64,000 nt of DNA from Dicaeum eximium (taxonomy: Eukaryota; Chordata; Aves; Passeriformes; Dicaeidae), in the NCBI GenBank assembly GCA_013396995.1, contig VWZP01002201.1, positions 1,803,993 through 1,867,992 on the forward strand, in the 5' to 3' direction. Under the pieces are notes generated by a model, which had not been told where the DNA came from, made no database searches, and saw only the letters and a list, made by a program, of their open reading frames with translations. The position numbers and the translations under genes are program-made. Below, piece after piece: positions 51,001 through 63,000 of this stretch (within the stretch, counting starts at the first letter, position 1; every line of letters begins with the position of its first letter).

Positions 51001-54000
51001 CTTGGCCAAACAATCAATGTAAAGACTTCCCAGGGGCTTCCAATGAGATTTGGACCAGACTCCAAAAGCTAGGGGTGGGAATGACTATGCTAAAAGTCAG
51101 CACTGGATTTCCACCATGAACATGGGTAACCTGTTACTTTTCATGGCTAATTGACTGTTTCAGCACATCAGAGTTCTCTTACAGCAGTGCTTTATTCCCT
51201 AAGTGGCATTCCTGGAAACATCAGTTGGTGACCAGGACTTCTTTGGGTTTGATACTGCTCTTCTGCCAAAGCAAAGCAAAGACTTGGGTTCTTGCAAACA
51301 AGTAACCAGCCAGATTCCTGGGGCTGCTGGAGATAAGACATGGAAGCCACAAGAAATACAACTTCATATTGAAAAGAAGAGTGTCTGGTGCCCTAAAAGT
51401 CTCTTGTCTAAAATCACTGATTTACACAGTACTTAAGCCTTTGATTCACTCACACAGTTCTCTCTCTCATTTTTATATGCTACTAAAGACATGGATTTTG
51501 AAATCACTGTATAATCTTGATTTGTTTCCCAGCAGGAAAGGAGCAAAGCAGCCAGCAGACAAATGCAACTTTGGCTCAACAGAAAATCTGCCTTTGCCAG
51601 CTCCCAAGGGGGTTTTGTTCTCCCTGTAATATCCATCATCTTCCCTTTCTTTTTCTGTTCTTGACAGAGTAGTTTGGCTAATTTGAAGATAGAATTAAAT
51701 GTAATTAACTGGCCCCCTAACAACTGCATGCCAATTTAATTGGTAAGATTCCCTGTAGGGAAAGCATTTAATTAGAATGATTGAATCCCTGTGAGGAAGC
51801 CACTGTCACTGGCAAACCAAACCCACTTTGCTCAGCACATGCACAGTTTGGGTTTTGCATTCTCCCTTATTTAAATATTCTTCATTCCTTCAGGGATGAC
51901 AGCAAGCCATCCTCCTGTCCTGCAACCCTCACACTCCCCTGGGCTTTAAGCACTGGGCAGTTTGGGTACACATTCCCAACAGAGGTAGGACTCAGAAAGG
52001 AGAGTGTACTGTCCAGACAACCCCATGCTGAATGCCCAGCTTGAACCAGACTCAGCTAAAATTTGAGCTTGTAAGAAATATCTGATTGCAATTGTGTCCT
52101 GCTGTCCTGCTGAAAACTGTCCTGCTGAAAACTCTGCCATGTGTACTACCACTACCAAGTCCCAGATTTCAAGGGGGCTTTTAATGCTGGACAACTAAGA
52201 GGTGAAATAGAGGCATCACTGAAACATCATTCACAGATCATATTCTGAAGAAATACTTTACTACAGTTTTAACCCTATCTTCTGCATTGGCTTACAGTAG
52301 CTATGGGTTTGCCTGAATGTTCTCAGTGCCACAGGCTCAATTTTAATATTATGTATATTTCTGTACACACATCCATCAGCCAAAAAACGACTCCACTGCA
52401 TTCTTGAATTCATTATCACAGCGAGCACTCCCAGGCACAAGGAAAGCATTATGAAAGAAGCCCACAAGCACAAGTACTAGGGTACATGATGTGGTAAGAT
52501 ATTAGATTTCCTTTTCTTCTCCCACTGCTTTTCAGTAAAGCTCTTCTTCAAACTCTAGAAAAAAACCCACACAGCAGGACTGGAGAACACATGCTGGGAC
52601 TAGCAGAACCTATCAGGGCAAAGGGCAGACTGAAATGCTGCCACCCCTTTGGTCCCATGGGGCCAGAGATACCTTCACACTCTGAAGAGGACTCAGACCC
52701 CTGCTGTTGTTATAACAGAGACCAAGAAAACCTCTTAAAGGTGAGGTCCTGCTCTGCAAGGCATCATCTTTGCAGACTGCAAGAATTGCTACCCTAGAAA
52801 CTGCATAACCGATGGTGCATTGCTGTGAGCTCTAAAAGTCAAATTCCAATCAGCAGAACTAGAAATAGACACTACCTCTCCCAGTTCTCACTCCAATTGC
52901 CAAATGTCTATACCAGGAAGATTTTTGAAGTTGCTTATTCAGCTATAAGCAACAGAAAGGCCTGGGGGTTTTAAATGTGTACAGAGCTTTGATGTTCCAA
53001 AATGCTGCAGAAATACCAGGAATATGAGTAGAAAGGAGGCTGCAGGGACTTTTTCCCCTTACATAAGAATTTATCTGATTCATCGAGGAAGAAATTGGAC
53101 ACCCCTCAAAACCCCTGCAGAGAGAGAGAAAGCAATTATAAAACTAAGGATGCAGTGTGTGCACTCTGCTGACTATGACACAGAATTACTAGGGCAGAGT
53201 ATACATTATTAAAAAATAGATCAGACTCAGAGCCATATGTGCTAGCAACGCACAGACATTGTTAGTGACTGTGTCTGTGTAACTACAGCAGCTAGATTCT
53301 GCAATCTTTACTCAGGCAAGCCATTTTTCATGCTGGCATCCCCAGACACCATTTTGGCCCGAGCAGGGGACAGAAGAAAGTTGTTTATGTACAAACAAAC
53401 ACAGCTGAGATTCCCCCCAGCCCCTGTGTTCAAGCATTAGGTGGCTGCACCAAGCCCATGTATTAGTGAGGGATGCGGCAGCAGAACACACAGGCTGGTT
53501 TTTAAACAGATTTCCTCAGTGGGCTCTGGCTAGATTATGCTCAAGTTTGAGCCATGTGCCACCTCTCTGTGCATTAAGGAGTAACAGCCCCATCTTACTG
53601 GAAGAACTCCTGCTCTGACATGGCGCTGGTGTGCAAGAGGTGGTTGAGCCCCGCGTGCGCAGAATCGCCCGAGCAGTTCACGTCTCCATCCTTGCCCTGC
53701 TTGGAGGCACTGAGCCGGAAGAGGCTGGAGCAGCGCAGGGCAAGCTCCAAAGCATCCAGCCAGCATCGGCCTGCCAAAACAAAAGGAATTACTTAAGCAC
53801 AGCAGAGTAAATAACACAATTCACACACTTCTTCTCAAAAGCTTCTTGTCTGGGAGTAAAGCTCATTATCATCATAATTCAGGAAGTCACTGGGTAGGAT
53901 ATGTTTTTATATACATAATCCCTAGGTTATCTTGTCAGGAATTGTGTGTTTTAGCAGCTGCATGAGTAATAGATCTGCACTGGTGATACAGTGGAAGCTC

Positions 54001-57000
54001 ACCCAAACTCCCTCTTCCCTAGTAACATCCCCTTCTGATCTCCCACAGCTTGTTCACATGCTTGTTCACATTCAGTATGAGATGCAGGGAATCTGTGCAG
54101 GTACGGTGTTTCCACACCACCCAGCATCTCATGTCTGCAAGTAATACACTCCCCACAACACATTCACCACTTGGCATCCCCACCTCACACACTTCCCCAA
54201 TGGAGAGATATCTCCCAGGGAGATACCAGGGCACTGAGCTGCGTGGGAGAGGTCCCTGCTGACTCTGGGATCACTGAACCACAGCCTGCTCAGGAGTCCC
54301 ATGATGGCTGTAGTGCTGCAGTAACCACCATTCCAATCAAGATCCAAGATGGTCAATATCTGATTGAGTGATTGAGATTACAGAAGTTGCCAGGCTGCTC
54401 GTTTTCCCTCTTTCTCTGCATTTTAAATTCTTTTTTCCCATTCCTTCTCTCTGCCTGGTCCATCAGACAATCTGGGTGGGGCATATGGAAAAAATTTTAT
54501 GGGGGAATGGAAAGAAATTTTAAAAATGCAGAGAAAGAGGGAAAATGAACAGCCTGACAACTTTCTCTAGTCTCAATCACTCTGTTCCCATTTCTTCTTA
54601 TCTTGCTGCAAAAAAATCTTTACCTGCAGGGTCCATTTTGGAGAAATTAAAAGCATGGCACAGAGCCAAGACAAACTGCAGCTCCTATGCACAGCCACAC
54701 TGGATTTCCTTATGGCCTGCACAGGTCCCACAGACAGACAGCAAAGGAAAAGCACAGGAATCCAAGCTGACCCTTGGCTCCTTTTGCAATGATCCATACA
54801 AGGCTACAAAGCTGTGTGCTGAAGCCCAACCACCACAGCTGGAGCTGCTGTACTCCTGGAAGCACCTGAGAATAGCCTGCTTCTGTAGTGCAGTCATTAA
54901 TGAGGCCAGGGCACCTGCAAATTAGCTGAACATTCGAGAATTGAAGTATCAAGGGAGTTATCCTCTAATTTCAAGCTTGTAAAACAGAGCTCTTCATTAC
55001 ACTTCTCAGAATACATTTCACAATAATTAGAAGTGTGATTGAGAGGCAGTGAAGGAAACAAAGGATTTTGCTCTAGCAGTGGCAAGTGCTGCAAACAGGG
55101 TTTCCCTGGACCGCATTCACTCCTGGTCCCATTTGGCAAAATTTTCCATTAGATTCTTTTCTATCACACAGCATCAAGCACATGCATAAATCTCACGGGG
55201 ATCCTGCTGCTCTCCTGGGCAGAATTCCCATCAACTCCAACATGACCAAAATTTGGTTCTATAAGATCAATGACAGCTTAAAAAAAATCTATATGAACAT
55301 GTATATAAAGAAATATTTATAAATTTGAGTGGCTTTCAGTGTTTGCTTTGATACAAAGCTGCAACCAGTAAAATAAAAATATCTCAAATCTTTGAAAAAT
55401 TGCACTTCAACATTCAGCCACGAACACTGCAGAGCCCCAGTCATTTATTCTAATTTCATCCAATAAATTCCTTCAGCATCAGCTTATGATTTAATCATAA
55501 CATCACAAATAATGGTTAATAAAAGATTGGAAAGGTTGAATGCTGTTGGAATTGATTTCACACTATTTTGTATTTAACAAATATTCTTGCATTAAGGCTT
55601 TACAGGCAGAGATTTATTCCCTTCTCACTATGTGGAGGATTTTCCTGGATAACCCATTAGAGTGAATGGCTGCACTGAGCACAAATCCATCTCCTCCTAC
55701 ATTCCCATCTCCCCCTAACCCACCACTATGCAATTCTGTTTTAGGCTGTGCCTCACAAGGGAGCACATTCCTGCTCAGGCTCCCCACCTTGACTCTCCTC
55801 TGCCTTTAAATTTGCTTTTCTCTTCCAGTTCCGCAGAGTGAGTACTGTGTGATTTGACATTTGGAAATGCTGCATATGTCAAGATATTTTTGTATTAAAC
55901 AGGCTGTTAAAATCAGGTGCTTTGACAGGTAGGTTGATTTGTAGCAGCATGAGCCCTTTGAGGCAGCACCGAGGTCATCTCCTCAGTGCTCTGCAGATCT
56001 CAGGTTCACTCATTATCCTATGATGGCTCAGGCAAGGGTGGCCCAAGTCTCCCTCAGACATCCCTCACCCTGGGGATGTAGACAGAGCAGCCCACAACCC
56101 ATGGGCAGCTCTTTTATCCCCACCCCACTGCCACAGTTGTTCACCGGTGCTGACGTGACCTTACAGGCTTGGTCAAAGGTTTGGGGCTCACCATCTCTTC
56201 AGAGAACTCCATGGGAGGTGTTATGAGAAACTTGAATCTTTTCTGAAGCTTTATTCAAGGAGCTTAAATTAAAAATAACCCAAAACATTAAATATTCATT
56301 TTAATAGTCCCAGGCAGATACACAAAGCTTTAGAGGAACTCGCTGTGCATCAGCAGTCAGCATTCCTTGTGCCCTGCAGCAAACAGAAATGGCATCAGTG
56401 CACACCCTTGTTTTCATTTCTAACAGAAACTGAACTGAAGGGATGCAGAGCATCCCCAAGCCCAGAAATGGGCCTTCAGCCATCAGGTGGTGCTGTGAAT
56501 CCAAACAAACATATGTCACCAACCCAGATGTAAAATATGGGCTTACATCTGCAAATAGAAAGGTTACATTCTCTGCAAGTCAATGGTGTGTTAATTGCAG
56601 CATAAAACCATAAAATTATACTCTCTCAATTACAGGGATTGCACACAAGATAAACCTGTTTCCTTGCTAAAGGCCTGTATGAAATGTTTTTACATCTGAG
56701 TGACCTTTCTATTGAGCTGTATTCTTCTGGATTGTGAAGATGATACAAAAATGCTGGCATTTGGATTACTTAATTGCTTACCTGACAAGTCTACTCACTC
56801 CCTCAGGAGCTGCAGAAGGGGAGAAATTAATGTGGTCACATAATTAAAGGCTGTCACCTACAGTCACAGTATTGCATGAAGGCTTCATGGCTACCTCAAT
56901 TCTCACATGTTTTAATTTTGAGTGGGTGACTCAAATAGGGTCTTTTTTTCTGTATGCTGTATTAGATCAGAAAAGAATGTCAGATGTGGGTTCCTTCAGA

Positions 57001-60000
57001 GAGGAATGGCAGCCCAAAAGGGTACATATGAAGGAAGCAAAAAGAGTCACAATAATATTCTTTTAGGAGGTTTAAAGCTGCAGTGTAAAAGTTGCAATTA
57101 TCAGTTATAACTTTTCACAGACTGTGGCTTAATCTGAATATGTTTAAATTCTGAAGAAAAACCCAGAAGTATATTGTGAGCTTGTGGCAGAATCTCCCCA
57201 CAAGCTTTTAAGCTCTTCTCAAATCAAATTAGATAGAAACAGAAAATGGTTTACATTGGAAAATACCTCTAAGATCATCAAGTCCAACTGTTAACCCAGC
57301 ACTGCCAAGTCTGCCATTAAAGCATGTCCCAAAGTGCCACATCTGCACGTCTTTCAAATACCTGCAGGGATGGTGACTCAGCCATTCCCTGCTCCGATGC
57401 TCATCCACTAAGCAGGTCACCTTGCCATAGAAGGAGATCAGGTTGGTCAAGCAGGACCTGCCTTACCCAAACCCATTCTGGCTGGGCCTGATCCCTTGGT
57501 TGTCCTGTTCCTGCTTTGAGGTGCAAACAGGAATCACTTTGGCTCCTTGCAGGACACTTCCTGAGTCAGCAGGGTACTGCTGGCACCATGAAGAAACCTG
57601 GAGGCTGCAAGGCTGAAGAGCAGCAGGCATGTGCTTGCACCAACTCCTTTCTTTCATAGACAAAAGGAACTACTAAACACCAGAGACAAAAATAATTTGT
57701 GTTCCCTCTTGGGGAAAAAAAATAAAATCAATACAACAGAAGGTGCTTATGCTGCTAACCTAGGTTCAGTTCAAAGAAAAACTTGTGTCTGTCCTAGTCT
57801 TTGAAGAAATCTACAATTACAAAAGTATCTCACAGGACAAAAACAGGCAGCACTGAAAACACTAAGCTATTAAATTTTGAAATTCTTTGCAATCACCTAG
57901 AACAACTCATAATCTGATGTGCCAAGTCTATCTGCCACATTTTGCAGCAGCTGGTCACAGAGGACCAGCCAATGTTCTCTCAGCACTCACCAGAAAGAAA
58001 AATCTGCTCTAGATGGAATCACACCATTACACACAGAAATATCAGTCTGGAATTATACCTCTTTCCCACTGCATTCCTGTAGCTACAGAACACCTGGGAT
58101 GAATCTCTTGCCAATTAAGACTTCAAAAGGCTCACACTGAGCAACCACACATTCCTCCAGAGAGGCATCACTAAGGGAATATTATTCTTCTTGAATTATT
58201 AAAGTCCTCCAGCTTTGGCCTCATGCCTCACACTTACAAGATAGATGCTTTTAAAAATCAACCTGAAGTAGACTGTCACCTGGAAACGATGAATTCTTGC
58301 TCAAGTGCACACAAATCACGAATTGTGAGAAAGAGGCTGATTTGGTTCAGTCAGTGAACATTAAGGTCATCGTGTTCAGCTGACTGCTTATTTTGCTGTA
58401 CCACTTGGGTTCCTGCCTGCATGATTTCTGGCACTTTGGCTGTCAAGATGCAAGGATGTGAGCTCTCAATTAGCTGCAGGTGCAATTTATGCAGTGAACT
58501 TAATGGAATCTTGTTGCAAAAGCCTGGATTTTAAACTACTGTGAAAGGTCTAAGGAATATGAAATGCAGACATAAAGCTAAAAAGATATTCTATTTTCTC
58601 CAGAGCTGCCAGGACCCAGAGATGTATCTCACTGCTAACTTGGTTTCAAATTGCAATCTTCCTTGTGGTTCTTTGCTTCTGTGCGTGACCCTTATTTCAG
58701 TAACCTGATTTACTCCCCAGATGAGAGCATCAGTTTGGGGGGAAGGGCCAGATGCCTAGAAAAGAAACAACACTGTAAGCCAGATCATCAGGATTTCCAC
58801 ATAACTGCATCCACACTGGGCAATGGAGGCTACCCAAAGCGTACCTGAAGGAGAGGCCAGACATAAGGAATAAAATGTAAATGTGGTTTACAATTCCACT
58901 GTTAAGATTTTAACCCTTGGTAATCTGCCACTTTGAATTCCATTAATAGGAATATGCCCTGTGGCAGCAACGCCCATGGCAAAGTGGAGATCCTCACTGT
59001 GAGATCTAAACAGGTGACTTAAAATGCTTAGGACACACCAGTTAGATCTCAGGGGCAGCTCCAGAATGGTCTGGGCAGGAAGCTTGGGACAGATTTAAAC
59101 TACTTATTCTAAGTAACTCCTCAACACAAATCTGATATGTAGGCACAGTCATTGGTTCAGAAAAAGCAATCTTCTTTTTTGAAACTGCTAAGAAAGAAAG
59201 ACCCTGCACTTGTACATGTTGAGCCCTGTAGGCTGACATGACCTTTCCAGAGGTTGATGTTTAAAACACATCAAAAAGCAGACTGCAGCTCTGGTCTGTG
59301 AATGTGAAATCTGCTGTAGCTGGGCAATGGTTCTGCAGACTGACCAGAAGTCATGATCTTAAATCCTACCAACAGTCTGTCACAGATGGTACAGCAGAGG
59401 GGAAAATGGGGATTCTGAAATGCTGAGAGAAAAAGTAGGCCATGTAGCTGCTGATCATGATATAGTTGCCTGGATGGCTGAACTGTACATCTAACATATG
59501 CTGCCACTCAGTATTTCCCAGAAAGTCAGAGGCTTCCCCAAGCTAGTTATATTTGCCAAGTGCTTTGTTGTTCATTTTCCACTACTAACAAGGGAGACTT
59601 TGTTAAGAAGAACATGGCCAGGACACCTCTTCAGAGATGCTGTAGATTCATACAGTACTGCACTACGGGGGAGATGTGAACACACTTCAAATACACACAA
59701 GGGCCCAGGTCCCACCTGCCCCATTTGTCTCAGCTGGCTTAGCTCATTTTACCTCAATCTGCTGTCTCTCTTGCATCCTCTAGGTTTGTCCACTGTGTTA
59801 AAGAAACAAAAGAAACTCAGGCACACCCTTTTGGAGATGCCTCTTTACAACAGGTGAAGCAATGTAACAGTTTAAAAATCACTTCAGTCCTGTCTTCTGA
59901 GCTTAAAATCAAACTGTATAAACTGCAAAATACAGAATTATTTAAATGTAGCAGTTTCTGCTCCTTGTGTGTTTGTCTGCACATGTTTTACATGACCTAC

Positions 60001-63000
60001 TGACATTAATACTGTCTCCAAGTCACTCATCTCCAAGTATGACACTCATGTGTTTGGCCATTTGTCAGGACATGTGCTTGGGAGGAAGCTGTTCTTCCCT
60101 CTTGTCTGGAGATTCACATCCTGCCCTTCCTACACAAAGTGTGGCCACTTTCCACAGCTCGCTGACCTCAGCTGTCAAACACTCTCATTCAGCTAAAAAT
60201 TACACCATTTTTCACACTAATATTTCTGGTGCAATTCAGTATCAATTTTTTTTGTTAAGTCCACAGCTAAATGGACAGATCCCAAAGCTTTGGCTTTCAC
60301 GATCACCTCATCAGACTCAGAATCTACCAGGCATAATGTAGGTGCTCCTAGAGCAGGGGGCTCTAGGGCACTGCTGGTGCTGTTCAAGAGCTTGTATTTT
60401 GCCTTGAACCAAAGGCTCTAGTTACTTAATACATACACATTTAGGATACTTGATTGAGAGACACCTCAGTTCCTCCTCCTTCCCTTGATCACATTTAGCT
60501 TTCCATCTAACATTGGGACCCTACTGGAGAGAAGCAGTAAAGTAATGGAAAACCACACTAAACTGAAAGTAACTCTATTTTGATCTGCCTGGCCTCTGCA
60601 TGCTTCCCAAGAATCTTGTCCAACATCTTGTCTTTCAAAATGTCTTCCAGTACCTCACTATTCTAAGCTCTTTTGACACTGGAGACACATAATAATTCAC
60701 TGGGCAGAAAACTTCCCACAGGCATTTCAACACTGAAAATCCCCATGTACCAGGTTTGGACCCTTTTGTGCTTTTCCACCACGTGTTGTTTGACCCAGAC
60801 AGAGAGAACACAGCTAGAAAAGTCTTACTTCTGATGATCTCTTGGGAGCTACTGCCACCTTAGAAGCCTTTATGGGTAAGGTTGCCTAAGAACTCTGTAG
60901 GACTGTTCTGTATATCTGTTTTGTGGGCTGTGTGTATAACCAGGGCTTGAAATGCCTCTAATTTAGCAGCTCTACCCTACAGCACTGTTTTTCCCCACAA
61001 GAGATTACTGCATCAATCTATCTCTCTCTAGACAGGTGGTATTTGGAGCCAGGTTACAATCCTGTATTCCCTTACACAAATAAGTTACAGAGGCACAATA
61101 TTTTAGGAAATAGATGTGTTTCTATGGGTCTATATAAGTTCTGCTAATTTTAATATAATTTCACTACACTGACATCTGTGAGAAGTTTTCAGTGTCAAGA
61201 TGGTGTCCCTCACCATAAACTCTTTTCACTGCAAGAGGAAAATAGCACAGAAGTCTGTAATGAAGGAAGGTTTCCTCCTATTCTAAGTGTCATGCCAAAG
61301 GTGCATTTGCATTGTCTCATTTCCATCCCTTGGGAAAATGGAAAACTTAATCACTGGACCAGAAGGACACTAATTTCAAAGCCCATTTTGCTCCATAAGA
61401 AGTTCTTATGTCCCTAAAGTTATTCTAGATGAGACATAAAAGAGCATATGGGATAGATGAGCCCCCTTGGTGGGGTAGGTGAAAAATATCCATAAAATAA
61501 ACAGCTTGGGTTAATTTACTATGAAAAAAAATTAGAGTAGTCTGAAGGTCAAATGGAATGAAAACATGGTTTTAATCTTCTTATCTACTTATAAATCACT
61601 GATATTTTAGGTCCTCTGAAGTAATTTATAGAGATTTTCACATAGCAAGCTGTCATGTCTGTTATGTACTGACCTAAATTTACCTTCCATAATTTTGTGA
61701 ATTCCCAGAGTGGTACTTTACATGTGGAGTCACCAGCATCTGGGCCTGCTACACTGCAAACCACAGCACAAATAGTTTACAGCAAAATTCAGGTGGCTGA
61801 AAGGCATCTATTGACAGCTCTTCAATATTACCATGCCATTTTCCTCCAACAGATCCCTCCCTAGAGTAAGATGTGGGAAGATAAGACAATGAAATCTCTG
61901 CTGAACTGAGGACACAGAGCCCTTTTCATATCAGTTTTGTGACCAACTCCTTCCACCCTTTAGTTTATACTGACTTAGTGGTTTTCCCCAATCAGAAGCC
62001 TAAGTCCTTCTCCCATACACGTGGCCAGAGAGGTGGCTGTTCAGTGAGGGCAACGAAATGTGCCAGAAGTCTGCTTGACCTATTCTGACCATTGCTAAGA
62101 GCAGTATTTCAAGCTGGGTGAGCCACCATTTTTACCTTAATACACTTTTTTTAAAAAAAAAAATCAACCTATTTTCTTAGCTAGCAGGAAGTGTGCTATC
62201 TGGAGAAAGCAAACAAACCCCAAACTTACCATCTGATTCGGAGGCTGCTCTGAAAATCAAGTAGCTGCTGGGAAGAGGCTGAGTGATCGAACCGACATTT
62301 TCTCCCTTTGGTCCCTGGAAATGCACACAAACAGAAAGATGTAAGGCACAGAAGCTGCAATGGACTGTTCAATGTCTTTCCACCCTTCCCAGGCAGAGTG
62401 TGCATGTCTGGGATAGGAAAGAAGGCAGGAGCAAACGGAGTAATTTGGAGAGATTAATTACTAATCACAATATTGCTGCTGCAGCTCCTATGAAAATGGA
62501 GCTTGGTCTAACCTATGCTCAGCCCAAAACCTGCTATGTTTATTCTGATATGCAGGAGTGGAAAGATCTTATTGCTGTCACTTGGGACAAAATCAGTCAA
62601 ACCTTTGTGCAACAGCAGAAGGAACTGCTCCATGAGGTGCACGTGGAGTCTGCTTACAGCCAGACACACTCACAGTGAAACAACCTTCACTTGCCACCAC
62701 AAAAACACAGAGCCACACCTCGTGCCCTGAGTGCCTCCAGCAGAGAGGCAAGGACAGCTCTCCTGGAAATAAACAAAGGGGAGATTCCATCCTGAGTCTG
62801 TGGGAAAGGTGAAGAAGGGAAAACCACAGATTGAGGACCAAAGGTCTCCCAGCATGGGCACATTCTACTGGGTTGCAGTCCTTCACCTTTAAATACAGAG
62901 AACCCTTGTGCTGTGGTGCCTTCAGTGACAGCCACTTCAGGATTTGCTCATTTTATGCTGCCTTTAGTCTAGAAGCTGTGACAAAAAAAAAAAAAAAAAA

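Larger units (their letters stand above)
53771..62229 (-). other. OSBPL5: Large OSBPL5 intron
   Basis: About 8.5 kb. It holds a long inverted repeat (54365-54583) and CR1 fragments near 57.2-57.5 kb, and otherwise nothing I can support. Confidence 0.6.

Noticed and set aside
53530..53817. 95-codon minus-strand frame overlapping the PH-domain exon
   Set aside because: It is a shadow frame of the true OSBPL5 exon 53599-53770.
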